Counted from the first letter of the stretch, positions 36,385 through 46,716 are shown. The stretch: DNA of 64,000 nt from Mucilaginibacter sp. SMC90 (GCF_022811725.1 NZ_CP094527.1:3100001-3164000); one strand, 5' to 3'. The notes: generated by a model not told the origin, from the sequence alone. Numbers and translations: made by a program.

Positions 36385-39300
36385 ATGTTACGTACATTCA
36401 TTGAAAGACCAGTACTATCTACCGTAATATCGGTGATCATAGTAATACTGGGTATTTTGGGCCTTACTACATTGCCCATTTCCCAATATCCGGATATAGC
36501 GCCGCCAACGGTGCAGGTATCAACATCATACCAGGGTGCTAACGCCGAGGTAGTTATGAAAAGCGTTATCGTTCCGCTTGAAGAGCAGATAAACGGCGTG
36601 GAAAACATGACCTATATGACCTCAACTGCCAGCAATGATGGCAGCGCCGTTATCACCGTTTATTTTAAACAAGGTACCGACCCTGATCTGGCGGCAGTTA
36701 ACGTTCAAAACAGGGTGTCAAAAGCTACCAGTTTGCTTCCTGCCGAGGTTACCAAATCTGGTGTTACTACCAGTAAACGCCAAAGCAGCATGGTAATGGT
36801 ATTTACACTGGCAAGCGATAACAAAAGCTACGACCAAACCTTTTTGCAGAACTATGCCAACATTAACCTGCTGCCGCAGATCAAACGTATTAACGGTGTA
36901 GGGGATGCATCAGCCTTCGGTACGCAGGATTACTCTATGCGCATTTGGCTGAAACCAGATGTAATGGCAACCTACGGCCTTGTTCCGGATGATGTGAACA
37001 ACGCCCTTGCCGAGCAAAACATTGAAGCTGCGCCGGGTAAGGTGGGAGAGAACGATAATCAATCGTTTCAGTATGTATTGAAATACAAAGGCAGGCTTAC
37101 CAGCGTCCCCGAGTTTGAAAACATTGTAGTTCGGTCATCAACCAAAGGCCAGTTGTTGCGGCTGAAGGATATTGCAAAGGTTGAGCTTGGTGCGCAAAGC
37201 TACTCAAGTACTTCAACCATGAATGGCAAGCCTGCAATTGGCATCGCCATTTATCAAACAGCCGGTTCAAATGCGCACGAGTTAATTAAAAACTGTGAGC
37301 AAACTATTGAGGCTGCATCCAAAACATTCCCCGCAGGCATCAGCTACAACAATATTTTTAGTGCCAACGACTTTTTGGATGCCTCGATAGAAAAAGTGGT
37401 GCATACACTTATTGAAGCTTTTGTGCTGGTTTTCATCGTAGTGTTTGTTTTTCTGCAGGATTTTCGTTCAACGCTTATCCCGGCTATTGCGGTGCCGGTG
37501 GCAATTGTGGGTACCTTTTTCTTTTTACAGTTGTTTGGGTTTACCATCAACCTGCTTACGCTGTTTGCCATGGTATTGGCCATCGGTATTGTGGTGGATG
37601 ACGCCATTGTGGTTGTTGAAGCCGTACACGCCAAGCTTGATCATGGTGCCAAATCGGCAAAGGCCGCTACTATCAGTGCCATGAATGACATTAGCGGAGC
37701 TATTGTATCAATTACTTTGGTAATGGCTGCGGTGTTTATTCCGGTTTCGTTTATTACCGGCTCAACCGGTGTGTTTTATAAACAGTTTGGTTTAACGCTT
37801 GCCATCGCCATATTAATATCGGCAGTAAATGCCTTAACCTTAAGCCCGGCATTGTGCGCGCTGCTATTGAAGCCGCATCCCGAAGGCGAACATCATAAAA
37901 CCGGTCTTTTGCAACGCTTTTATACGGCCTTTAACACCAGCTTTGATTCGATAACCCTTAAATATAAAAAGTCTGTAGGTTTTCTTGCGGCCAAAAAGTG
38001 GTTGTCCATTGCGGGTATTTTGGTTTTTGCAGCAATATTTTGGTTTCTGCTTAAAACAACGCCATCGGGCTTCGTGCCTAATGAAGATCAGGGTTTTATC
38101 ATCGGCGATGTATCCCTGCCGCCTGCTTCATCGTTAGAGCGTACTACCGAAGTTATCGATAAGGTATCTGGCATGGTACGGTCATTACCTGAGGTTGAAT
38201 CAGTGATCAGGGTTGCCGGACAAGGCATATTAAGCGGTGCGGGCGGTTCATACGGTTTGATCATGATCAAGCTGAAACCATGGGATAAACGCACCGCCAA
38301 AGGATCGGATGTGAATAGCGTTACCGGTAAACTTTTTGGTATGACGGCCGGGGTTAAGGGGGCAACTATTCTGTTTTTTGCTCCGCCAACTTTACAGGGT
38401 TTCGGTAACAGCAGCGGTTTTGAGTTTCAGGTGCAGGATAAAACAGGTGGCGATATTGTAAAATTCTCCGAAATAAATGGCAAGTTTTTGGCAGCATTAA
38501 ACCAGCGCCCGGAAATTCAATACGCATCTACCTTCTTCAATACCAACTTTCCTCAATTTTTGGTGGATGTTAATGTGGCTAAATGTAAGGATGCGGGTAT
38601 CACAGTAAATGCTGTATTGAGCGTGCTGCAAGGTTATTTCGGTGGGGTTTATGCTTCTAACTTTAACGAGTTTGGTAAACAATACCGTGTAATGATTCAG
38701 GCGGATGCTGCCTACAGGGGTACCACAGGTAGTCTCAACAATATGTATGTGCGTAATGCCAATAACACCATGGCACCTATTTCGGAGTTTGTTACGCTGA
38801 AAAGGGTTTATGGTCCGGAGTCTATCAATCGCTTTAACTTGTTTACTTCCATTTCGGTAACAGGTGCGCCAAAACCGGGTTTCAGTACGGGGGATGCCAT
38901 CAAAGCCATACAAGAGGTGGGCGCTAAGACATTGCCTGCCGGTTATGGATTTGAGTTTTCGGGCTTAACACGCGAGGAGATTGCCAGTGGCAGCCAAACT
39001 ATTTTCATTTTTATGTTGTGCCTGGTATTCGTTTACTTCTTGTTAAGCGCCCAGTACGAAAGCTATATTCTGCCGTTTGCAGTGTTATTATCGTTACCGA
39101 TAGGTTTGGCCGGCGCGTTTATCTTTGCCCGCATCTTCGGGATTGAGAACAACATCTATCTACAGATCACGCTTATCATGCTCATCGGGCTGTTAGCTAA
39201 AAATGCTATCCTGATTGTTGAGTTTGCAGTAGCGCGCAGGCGTAGCGGCGAAAGTATTGTGCAAGCCGCTATTGATGGTTCGGTTGCCCGTTTAAGGCCT

Positions 39301-39543
39301 ATTCTGATGACTTCCTTCGCGTTCATTCTTGGTTTAGTTCCGTTGATGCTTGCTGCAGGCGCAGGTGCAGAAGGTAACCGATCAATAGGTACAGGTGCCG
39401 TTGGAGGGATGCTGATCGGTACCGTATTCGGTGTGTTTGTGATACCGGTGCTATTTATCATCTTTCAATCTATCCAGGAGCGCATCAGCGGTAAGCCTTC
39501 GGTTGAAGAACAAATAGAGGTTGAAGCAGAAACGGTAGCCTAA
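36385..39543 (+). CDS. RND efflux pump permease, HAE1 (AcrB-like), operon 2
   Basis: An inner-membrane proton-coupled exporter of 1052 residues, starting MLRTFIERPVLSTVISVIIV. The complete TM4 relay VVDDAIVVVEA (Asp 405, Asp 406) and TM10 Lys (AKNAILIVEFA) are present, unlike the first pump, which has Asp-Asn. The two periplasmic loops have the usual porter and docking subdomains. The ATG at 36385 is preferred over a TTG at 36361. It lies between adaptor and channel genes. Confidence 0.96.
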   Translation: MLRTFIERPVLSTVISVIIVILGILGLTTLPISQYPDIAPPTVQVSTSYQGANAEVVMKSVIVPLEEQINGVENMTYMTSTASNDGSAVITVYFKQGTDPDLAAVNVQNRVSKATSLLPAEVTKSGVTTSKRQSSMVMVFTLASDNKSYDQTFLQNYANINLLPQIKRINGVGDASAFGTQDYSMRIWLKPDVMATYGLVPDDVNNALAEQNIEAAPGKVGENDNQSFQYVLKYKGRLTSVPEFENIVVRSSTKGQLLRLKDIAKVELGAQSYSSTSTMNGKPAIGIAIYQTAGSNAHELIKNCEQTIEAASKTFPAGISYNNIFSANDFLDASIEKVVHTLIEAFVLVFIVVFVFLQDFRSTLIPAIAVPVAIVGTFFFLQLFGFTINLLTLFAMVLAIGIVVDDAIVVVEAVHAKLDHGAKSAKAATISAMNDISGAIVSITLVMAAVFIPVSFITGSTGVFYKQFGLTLAIAILISAVNALTLSPALCALLLKPHPEGEHHKTGLLQRFYTAFNTSFDSITLKYKKSVGFLAAKKWLSIAGILVFAAIFWFLLKTTPSGFVPNEDQGFIIGDVSLPPASSLERTTEVIDKVSGMVRSLPEVESVIRVAGQGILSGAGGSYGLIMIKLKPWDKRTAKGSDVNSVTGKLFGMTAGVKGATILFFAPPTLQGFGNSSGFEFQVQDKTGGDIVKFSEINGKFLAALNQRPEIQYASTFFNTNFPQFLVDVNVAKCKDAGITVNAVLSVLQGYFGGVYASNFNEFGKQYRVMIQADAAYRGTTGSLNNMYVRNANNTMAPISEFVTLKRVYGPESINRFNLFTSISVTGAPKPGFSTGDAIKAIQEVGAKTLPAGYGFEFSGLTREEIASGSQTIFIFMLCLVFVYFLLSAQYESYILPFAVLLSLPIGLAGAFIFARIFGIENNIYLQITLIMLIGLLAKNAILIVEFAVARRRSGESIVQAAIDGSVARLRPILMTSFAFILGLVPLMLAAGAGAEGNRSIGTGAVGGMLIGTVFGVFVIPVLFIIFQSIQERISGKPSVEEQIEVEAETVA

Positions 39544-39578
39544 GCGCAAATTTTTAAGAAATAATAAATAAGCAAAAA

Positions 39579-40988
39579 ATGATCTATTCATATAAACGGC
39601 AAATACTGGCCACGTTGGCAGCAACAGCGGTATTTGCCTCATGTGTTACAAAAAAGTACCAGCAGCCGGTGGTAAATACTGATAAGCTGTATCGCGATAC
39701 CACCATCAGCGATACAACATCAATGGCTAATATGCCGGTAAACCAATTGTTTTCGGATACAGTACTGGTAAACCTGATACAGGAAGGATTGCGTGAAAAC
39801 CTTGACCTGAAGACTGCTGTGCAGCGCATTAACGAGGCCCAGGCAACATTTAATCAGAGCAAGGCAGCATACCTGCCAAGCCTGGATGGAAGCCTGAATG
39901 CTACAAGGGCAAAAACATCGGCAGCGAGCCTGAACTTTCCGCCTGAGTTTGCCAACTCGTTCAACCTTAAAACTACCACTTACCAGGCTGCATTAAGCAC
40001 CAGCTGGGAAGCTGATATCTGGGGTAAATTAAGCAGTGCCAAGAGAGCCGCATTAGCATCCCTTTTGCAAAGTGATGCCGCTAAAAGAGCAGTTCAGACC
40101 CAGTTAGTGGCAGATATCGCGAACGCTTATTATAACCTGCTGGCCCTTGATCAGCAATTGGCTATCACCGAGCAAACACTCGTTATCCGGGTAAAAGATG
40201 TAGAAACGGTAAAGTCGCTGAAAGAAGGGGCTGTAGTAAATGGCGCAGCAGTTGTGCAAAGTGAAGCTAACCGCTACGCTGCCGAAGTTACCATTCCCGA
40301 TCTTAAACAAAGTATCCGCGAAGCGGAGAACGCGTTGAGTATATTGCTCGCAAGGGCCCCGGGTACTATTAAACGTACAACACTGAACGATCAGAAACCG
40401 GTTGCCGATCTGAAAACCGGGATCCCATCACAATTGCTGAAAAATCGTCCGGATGTGCAACAGGCCGAGTTTGCATTCAGGAGTGCGTTTGAGAATACCA
40501 ATCTGGCGCGTACTTACTTTTATCCGCAGCTTACTATCACCGGGCAAGGCGGTTTATCAACCCTGCAGTTGAAGAACTTTTTTGATAACTCCATCTTTTA
40601 CAATTTTGTAGGTGGAATTACCCAGCCTATTTTTAACAAAGGCCAAAACAAGGCTCGTTTAAGAACTGCGCAGGCTCAGCAACAGGAGGCCTATTATGCT
40701 TACCAGAAATCACTGCTTACAGCCGGGCAGGAAGTAACCAACGCGTTGTTCTCATACCAAAATGCAATTGCAAAGCAAAGCTCAAGGGTTAAGCAGTTAC
40801 AGGCACTTGAAAAATCGGTTGATTATACCAAGGAATTGCTTCGCTATAGTTCTGCTACCAATTATACCGATGTTTTAACTTCTGAACAAAGCTTGCTTGC
40901 TGCTCAGTTAAGCAGCGTTAACGACCGTTTGCAGGAGCTGCAATCAATAGTTAACCTGTACCGTGCTTTGGGCGGCGGCTGGAAATAA
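39579..40988 (+). CDS. RND efflux outer-membrane channel (TolC/OprM family lipoprotein), operon 2
   Basis: A 469-residue exit channel. The lipobox AVFASC (Cys 22) is followed by two OEP repeats with family phrases SWEADIWGKLSSAKRAALAS, LLKNRPDVQQAEFAFRSAFE and the family ending NLYRALGGGW. It starts 35 nt after the pump stop and is followed by a terminator. Confidence 0.95.
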   Translation: MIYSYKRQILATLAATAVFASCVTKKYQQPVVNTDKLYRDTTISDTTSMANMPVNQLFSDTVLVNLIQEGLRENLDLKTAVQRINEAQATFNQSKAAYLPSLDGSLNATRAKTSAASLNFPPEFANSFNLKTTTYQAALSTSWEADIWGKLSSAKRAALASLLQSDAAKRAVQTQLVADIANAYYNLLALDQQLAITEQTLVIRVKDVETVKSLKEGAVVNGAAVVQSEANRYAAEVTIPDLKQSIREAENALSILLARAPGTIKRTTLNDQKPVADLKTGIPSQLLKNRPDVQQAEFAFRSAFENTNLARTYFYPQLTITGQGGLSTLQLKNFFDNSIFYNFVGGITQPIFNKGQNKARLRTAQAQQQEAYYAYQKSLLTAGQEVTNALFSYQNAIAKQSSRVKQLQALEKSVDYTKELLRYSSATNYTDVLTSEQSLLAAQLSSVNDRLQELQSIVNLYRALGGGWK

Positions 40989-41013
40989 AGTTTTAATTCC
41001 CCTGTTAATAACG

Positions 41014-41047
41014 GAGCCTGGTTGCATGTGAGCAACCGGGCCTTTTT
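41014..41047 (+). terminator. Terminator of RND efflux operon 2
   Basis: Stem GCCTGGTTGC / GCAACCGGGC (41016-41025 with 41032-41041, one G-T pair) with a 6-nt loop is followed by CTTTTT, 27 nt after the channel gene stop. Confidence 0.85.
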
Positions 41048-41228
41048 GCAGTAGTGATTTTGACATATTTTGAAGTTGTTTAAACATTTATTATCTATGC
41101 TAACTAATTGATATTTATATAAACCTGTTACAATGCAAAATTTATGGCCATAATTGTATTTATTGTGGTTAATTATTTATTAATGAGTAAATTAAATCAA
41201 ATTAAGCTTGTAGCTAAGAGGTTAAACC

Positions 41229-41828
41229 ATGGGAAGTAAAGAACGGATATTAAGGCAAAAAGACGATACCCGGCGACGAATACTGGATGCAGCGTTGGAT
41301 ATGATCAAGTGCGAGGGGTGCGATTCATTAAGTATGAGAAAACTTGCTGATAATATCGAATACACAGCCCCCGCTATCTATGAGTATTTTGAAAGTAAAG
41401 ATGCTTTGTATGTAGAACTTGCACGTATGGGCCATTTGAAATTGGCTGCCATGGTTAAGATAGCTAAAGATGCACATACCGGAGCGGTTGAGCAAATGGA
41501 GGCTATGTGGTTGGCTTACTGGAGTTTTGCAATTACTTATAAAGAACTTTACCAGTTAATGTTTGCTGTTGGAACCGGTTGCTGCCCTGTTGAAAACCAA
41601 ATTAGCGAAGCGAAGGCTTTTCCGCAAATGGTTTCGGACGTTATACGCATGCTTTATTTACCACATGAAGCAAATGACGAGGAGGTTCAAAAAAAATACT
41701 ATACCTACTGGGCTATAATTCATGGATTGATAGCTATTAACATGATCCAGCTTACCCACGATGAAAAAATGAACCAGGAGATCCTGATCGATGCCATCAA
41801 AGGGATCAATGCGCTGATAACGGGATAA
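41229..41828 (+). CDS. TetR-family regulator, first of a tandem pair
   Basis: 199 residues: a HTH segment (RRILDAALDMIKCEGCDSLS, MRKLADNIEYTAPAIYEYFE) followed by a TetR_C-like helical domain (EAMWLAYWSFAITYKELYQL). It lies after the efflux operon terminator with its own upstream region. The next gene, another TetR, starts 4 nt after its stop, so the two are co-transcribed. The target is not shown by the sequence. Confidence 0.9.
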   Translation: MGSKERILRQKDDTRRRILDAALDMIKCEGCDSLSMRKLADNIEYTAPAIYEYFESKDALYVELARMGHLKLAAMVKIAKDAHTGAVEQMEAMWLAYWSFAITYKELYQLMFAVGTGCCPVENQISEAKAFPQMVSDVIRMLYLPHEANDEEVQKKYYTYWAIIHGLIAINMIQLTHDEKMNQEILIDAIKGINALITG

Positions 41829-41832
41829 AGTG

Positions 41833-42429
41833 ATGATTGATAAGGAGCGGATTTTAACTGGGAGCGAGGAGCTTTTTCTTGAGGCGGGCATAAAAAGCAT
41901 TACCATGGATGACATTGCCCGGCATCTGGGCATTTCTAAAAAAACAATTTACCAGCATTTTAAGGATAAAAACGATCTTGTTACCGCCCTGGTAAGTAAG
42001 CGGCTTGCCGATGATGAGGCAAATCTTTGCTCGATCATTAGTAATGAAGGGAATATGATAGATGAAATGGTTGAGCTAACCAAATGTACGGGCGATATCT
42101 TTTCGAGGATAAACCCTGCAGTGTTGTTCGATCTGCAAAAGTATCATCATGAAGGCTGGTTATTATACCTCAGGTTTAAAACGGGCTTCCTGGTAAATAT
42201 CATCGAGAAGCTTTTGAAGAAGGGGATTGAACAAGGCTACATTCGCCCGGAAATTGACGCAAGGGTAATTGCTATTATGCGTGTAAACCAAATTGAACTG
42301 GGTTTTAACGCCGCCATATACCCCCATGCCGAGTTTAATTTATGGGATGTACAACTGCAACTCTTAAACCATTTTAATTACGGTGTTTGCTCTATAAAAG
42401 GCATAACCGTTTTAAATAATGCTAATTAA
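41833..42429 (+). CDS. TetR-family regulator, second of a tandem pair
   Basis: 198 residues. HTH: RILTGSEELFLEAGIKSITM, DDIARHLGISKKTIYQHFKD. The C-terminal domain is different from that of its partner upstream, so this is not a recent duplicate. The ATG at 41833 is chosen over an adjacent GTG at 41830. Convergent with rpiA, with 2 nt between the stop codons. Confidence 0.9.
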   Translation: MIDKERILTGSEELFLEAGIKSITMDDIARHLGISKKTIYQHFKDKNDLVTALVSKRLADDEANLCSIISNEGNMIDEMVELTKCTGDIFSRINPAVLFDLQKYHHEGWLLYLRFKTGFLVNIIEKLLKKGIEQGYIRPEIDARVIAIMRVNQIELGFNAAIYPHAEFNLWDVQLQLLNHFNYGVCSIKGITVLNNAN

Positions 42430-42431
42430 GT

Positions 42432-43121
42432 TTATCGCTGAGGAAAAATTGCCTGGTTGCCCTTTTCACCCGCAATGATGGCCTTGCTTGCTATCTGGTA
42501 AAATAAAGAGTGCTCCACAACTCCCGGTATCATTTTTACAAGTGTATTTAAATGCGCGGGCTCTGGTAATTCAGTAAATAGCACATCTACAAGCATATTG
42601 CCGTTGTCTGATATCAGCGCACCATCTTTTTGAGTACTCATGCGTTGTGTAAGCGCAGCGGCAGGGAAAAGAGCACTTAGCTTTGCCAATACAATTTGTA
42701 GTGCCTGCGGCAGGATCTCGATAACCAGCGGATAGGTAGCATTAAGTTTAGGCGAAAATTTGCCTTCATCGCCAAGCAAGATAAATTCCTGCGCCATTGA
42801 GGCCAGTATTTTTTCGGTAGTATGGATGCCGCCGCCGCTTTTCAGTGCATTCAGTTCTCTGTCAAACTGGTCGCAGCCGTCAAAGTAGATATCCAATTTA
42901 TTAAGCAAAGCCGGCGACTGGATGCGCAACCCATGCTTGCTTAACAATTGTGTTGTTTTAAATGATGATGATGTAAATGTTAATGAAGCTGCAAGCTCAG
43001 GGTTTTGAGCTAACATATTAACCAAATGAGCTATTGTGCTTCCTGCTCCCAAACCGATAGTTTGTTTGGGGCTTATTAAGGTTAAAGCGGCTTTTGCTGC
43101 TTCCAGTTTGTAATCAATCAT
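42432..43121 (-). CDS. rpiA: Ribose-5-phosphate isomerase A
   Basis: Interconverts ribose-5-phosphate and ribulose-5-phosphate in the pentose phosphate pathway. Substrate loops are present: IGLGAGSTIAHLV near residues 23-35 and KSGGGIHTTEKILA with the catalytic Lys and Glu. The usual DGADE motif reads DGCDQ here, keeping both Asp residues. About 229 residues from the ATG at 43121; an ATG at 43139 would add six. Confidence 0.9.
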   Translation of the reverse strand: MIDYKLEAAKAALTLISPKQTIGLGAGSTIAHLVNMLAQNPELAASLTFTSSSFKTTQLLSKHGLRIQSPALLNKLDIYFDGCDQFDRELNALKSGGGIHTTEKILASMAQEFILLGDEGKFSPKLNATYPLVIEILPQALQIVLAKLSALFPAAALTQRMSTQKDGALISDNGNMLVDVLFTELPEPAHLNTLVKMIPGVVEHSLFYQIASKAIIAGEKGNQAIFPQR

Positions 43122-43303
43122 GGCGCTAAGATACAGCACCAGCCGCTAATAACCCTGGTTAAATTATTCTTTTAGTCGTCTATGCCCTCCCATAAGTGCT
43201 GGGTATGATGGGCTGATATTGTTGATGTTTTCATGTTATATTAATCGTTATTATTTTATACTTCTGTTATTTAAACTGCCCAAATTTGATTGTTTTCTTA
43301 ATT

Positions 43304-43402
43304 GTAGAGACGCATCACATGCGTCTCCCACATGCAATTACGGTAGCAAAATGATATGCAAGGCCGCTTGTCCTAACGGAGACGCATGTGATGCGTCTCT
43401 AC
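43304..43402. repeat. Nested inverted-repeat element 3
   Basis: Perfect 24-nt arms (43304-43327 with 43379-43402). Each arm is itself a perfect hairpin, GAGACGCAT-CAC-ATGCGTCTC, with 9-bp stem and 3-nt loop, so the DNA can fold as one long stem or two small ones. It lies in the 349-bp gap between dnaE2 and rpiA, which otherwise holds no gene I can see. Confidence 0.88.
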
Positions 43403-43488
43403 GAAAAATCTTCATTCATTTTTAGACAGATTCTTAATTCATCTTATACTAATGCAGACGAATCAGGAGTAAAAACATTTTAAATTTT

Positions 43489-46400
43489 TTATTTAAAATT
43501 TCGTCCCTTGTGAAATACCTCTTTTTGTTTGTTTTGCTGAACCTGCCCTTTGTTTGAACCAGCCGGATAGGGGGCTGTTGTTTCATCGCTTCGGGATAAT
43601 GTCATTACCGGCTGGTTATCATTACCAACGGTTGTTAATGTGCTTAACAACTTTGATAAGTTAAAACAACGCCGAATAATAACGTGGATCACCTTGCCTT
43701 CAATTTGTAAAACACCCTCAACCATTAATAGGCGTGCCTGTACAATATCCTTGCGGTACTTATCAAAGATCTTTTCCCAGGCTACCAAATTGGCAAAGCC
43801 TGTTTCATCCTCAATGGTGATAAACAAAATGCCTTTAGCAGTGCCGGGCCTTTGCCGCACAGTTACCAAACCGGCAACTTTTATTTTATCTCCATTTTTA
43901 AGATTAGGTAATTCGGCAGTTGGGGTTACCTGCAGCATATTGAGCTGCTGCCGTAAAAAACTCACGGGATGTGCCTTAACAGATAAACCGGTGGCCGCAT
44001 AATCCTGTACCACATGCTCGGCCGGGGTCATAAACGGCAAGCTGATCTGGGTTTCTTTGGTGCTTTCTGATGGTTGCCCGGTGAATAAGCCTATAGGTTT
44101 ATCATTAAGCGCCGGTACTTCCCACAATGCGGCACGGCGGTCAAGATTCAATGATCTGAAAGCATCGGCATCGGTAAGTTTTTCAATCTGGGTTTGGGGT
44201 ACGCCCGAATCGCTTAAATGACTGATGCTGGTATATCCCGTACCCCGACCGGCTATCAGCGCCTGCATATCATTTTCGTTAAGGCCCTTTACCTGTCTGA
44301 AACCCAAGCGCAATGCCCGGTACGCACCATTCTGCTCTTCGAGGGTATTATCCCAATAGGAGTGGTTAACATCTACCGGGCGTACTACTACGCCATGCCT
44401 TTCCGCATCAATAACAATTTGAGCAGGCTGATAAAAGCCCATCGGCTGGCTGTTTAATAAGGTGGCGGCAAATACATCGGGGTAATAATATTTAAGCCAG
44501 GAGGAGATATAAACCAGGTGGGCGAAGGATGCTGCATGGCTTTCGGGGAAGCCATAACTCCCAAAACCTTCCAGTTGTTTAAAAATGCGATGGGCAAAAT
44601 CTACTTCGTAACCTCTTGCAACCATACCATCCACCAGTTTTTGGCGAAACTGGCTTACCAAGCCTTTAGCTTTAAAAGTGGCCATGCTCCGGCGCAATTG
44701 ATCTGCCTCGGCAGCGGTAAATTCTGCTGCTACCATGGCTATTTCCATTGCCTGTTCCTGAAACAGCGGCACACCTTTGGTACGGCCTAATATCCTGCGT
44801 AGTTCTTCTTTTGGATAGCTTTCTTCTTCCAACCCGTCACGACGCCTCAGATAGGGGTGAACCATGTCGCCCTGGATAGGACCGGGGCGCACAATAGCTA
44901 CTTCTATTACCAAATCATAAAACTTTCGTGGTTTAAGCCTTGGCAGCATTGACATTTGAGCCCGGCTTTCTATCTGGAAAACTCCCAAGGTATCGGCATC
45001 ACAAATCATGTCATAAACCTTTGGGTCCTCACGCGGTACGTTCTTTAAATCGTATGCTCTGCCATAATGCTGCTTAATGAGATCAAAACTTTTGCGGATA
45101 CAGGTAAGCATTCCGAGGCCAAGTACATCAACCTTCAGAATGCCGAGGGCTTCAAGATCGTCCTTGTTCCATTCCAGTTGGGTGCGTTCTTCCATGCGTG
45201 CATTCATCACCGGGCATATATCAGATAGTTTGCCCTGTGTAATAACAAAGCCCCCGGTATGCTGGCCCAACTGGCGCGGAAAGCCCATTAACTGCTCGGT
45301 AAGTACTAATACTTTATGCAGGGCCGGATCATCAGGGTTAAGTCCCTGGTCAATGATTCGCTGCCTGTCAAAAGCCTCTTCCGAAAAATCCCAGATAGCG
45401 CCCGACAGGCGGTTAATGGTATCTACAGATAATCCCATAGCCTTGCCAACATCACGGATAGCACCTTTATGCCGCTCCTGCGTAACGGTAGCTACAATGG
45501 CCGATCGGTCGCGACCGTATTCACTGTAGATCCATTGGATGATCTCTTCCCGGCGCTCATGTTCAAAGTCTACATCAATATCGGGCCATTCGTCCCGCGC
45601 ATCCGACATGAAACGAGAGAAAAGCAATTGCGTTTCCGTAGGATCGACAGCGGTGATAGCTAAACAATAACACACCGTAGAGTTAGCGGCCGAACCACGC
45701 CCCTGGTAAAGTATGCCCAGTTCGGCCGCTTTACGGGTATACCGGTAAACGCGTAAAAAGTAGGGGGCCAACCGTTTTCGCTCAATAAAGGCGAGCTCAA
45801 ACTCAATTTGTGCCTTAATACTATCGGGTACATTATTGTTGTACCGTTGCCGGGCACCCTGCCAGGTAAATTTGGTTAGTCGCTGTTGAGGGGTAAGGCC
45901 ATCGGTATTGGGTTCTTCGGGCTCAATATATTTAAGCGTGTCTAATGAAAACTGGCAGGCTTCGGCTATTTCGGCGTTACGGGCTATGGCATCAGGATAT
46001 TTCCGAAAAAGACGCTCCATCTCATCTGTACTTTTTAAATACCGTTCGGCGTTGGCATTGAGTTTAAAGCCGGCATTATGAATGGTGCATTTTTCACGTA
46101 CGCAGGTTACAACATCCTGCAGTTGCCTGCGTGCTGCTTCATGGTAATGTACATCGTTGGTAGCTACAATAGGTATGCCCGACTGTGCCAGCCGGTGAAG
46201 CCGTTTGGCATCATCAATATTATAAGCACGCGAGGCGGCCAGATAAAGTTCATGGCCAAAAGCCTCCCGGTATTCTTTTAAATCTGCTTTAAAAGTTTCA
46301 TCAAAATCAAAGCGGCTATTGAGCGATTCGGGAGGCACGGCTATAAACTTGATACCTTTGGCATATTCATATACATCCTGTTTGTACAAATGGCACTGGC

Positions 46401-46710
46401 CTTTTTCGGCCCGGAGGTTTCCCCTGGTAAGCAAGCCCGAAAGGCGCGACCATGCATCCATATCTGTTGGATAAGCAAGCAGGCTTGCACCATCGAGCAG
46501 ATCAAGACGGCATGCCGGGATAATTTTGATGTTAACTTCTTTCGGCCGGGTAGCTAAGTGCGCACGTACAACTCCAGCCACGCTGTTGCGGTCGGTAATG
46601 GCAATTTTGGTATGCCCGAGCGCGGCTGCCTGCATTACCAGTTCTTCGGGGTGCGATCCTCCCCGTAAAAAGCTGAAATTAGTGGTTACCTGTAATTCCG
46701 AATAGCTCAT
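43489..46710 (-). CDS. dnaE2: Error-prone DNA polymerase DnaE2 (ImuC)
   Basis: Translesion C-family polymerase of 1073 residues. Order: PHP domain (YSELQVTTNFSFLRGGSHPE, ITDRNSVAGVVRAH), polymerase core with the catalytic triad segment WPDIDVDFEHERR near residue 378, Pol III fingers and HhH region, then an OB domain (about 945-1025; GDKIKVAGLVTVRQRPGTAK). Shorter than replicative DnaE, and paired with imuA and imuB, so this is the inducible mutagenic form. It starts 6 nt after imuB. Confidence 0.96.
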   Translation of the reverse strand: MSYSELQVTTNFSFLRGGSHPEELVMQAAALGHTKIAITDRNSVAGVVRAHLATRPKEVNIKIIPACRLDLLDGASLLAYPTDMDAWSRLSGLLTRGNLRAEKGQCHLYKQDVYEYAKGIKFIAVPPESLNSRFDFDETFKADLKEYREAFGHELYLAASRAYNIDDAKRLHRLAQSGIPIVATNDVHYHEAARRQLQDVVTCVREKCTIHNAGFKLNANAERYLKSTDEMERLFRKYPDAIARNAEIAEACQFSLDTLKYIEPEEPNTDGLTPQQRLTKFTWQGARQRYNNNVPDSIKAQIEFELAFIERKRLAPYFLRVYRYTRKAAELGILYQGRGSAANSTVCYCLAITAVDPTETQLLFSRFMSDARDEWPDIDVDFEHERREEIIQWIYSEYGRDRSAIVATVTQERHKGAIRDVGKAMGLSVDTINRLSGAIWDFSEEAFDRQRIIDQGLNPDDPALHKVLVLTEQLMGFPRQLGQHTGGFVITQGKLSDICPVMNARMEERTQLEWNKDDLEALGILKVDVLGLGMLTCIRKSFDLIKQHYGRAYDLKNVPREDPKVYDMICDADTLGVFQIESRAQMSMLPRLKPRKFYDLVIEVAIVRPGPIQGDMVHPYLRRRDGLEEESYPKEELRRILGRTKGVPLFQEQAMEIAMVAAEFTAAEADQLRRSMATFKAKGLVSQFRQKLVDGMVARGYEVDFAHRIFKQLEGFGSYGFPESHAASFAHLVYISSWLKYYYPDVFAATLLNSQPMGFYQPAQIVIDAERHGVVVRPVDVNHSYWDNTLEEQNGAYRALRLGFRQVKGLNENDMQALIAGRGTGYTSISHLSDSGVPQTQIEKLTDADAFRSLNLDRRAALWEVPALNDKPIGLFTGQPSESTKETQISLPFMTPAEHVVQDYAATGLSVKAHPVSFLRQQLNMLQVTPTAELPNLKNGDKIKVAGLVTVRQRPGTAKGILFITIEDETGFANLVAWEKIFDKYRKDIVQARLLMVEGVLQIEGKVIHVIIRRCFNLSKLLSTLTTVGNDNQPVMTLSRSDETTAPYPAGSNKGQVQQNKQKEVFHKGRNFK

Positions 46711-46716
46711 AACCTG

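Noticed and set aside
43304..43402. Possible CRISPR repeats
   Set aside because: Only two inverted copies, no direct-repeat/spacer periodicity and no cas genes.
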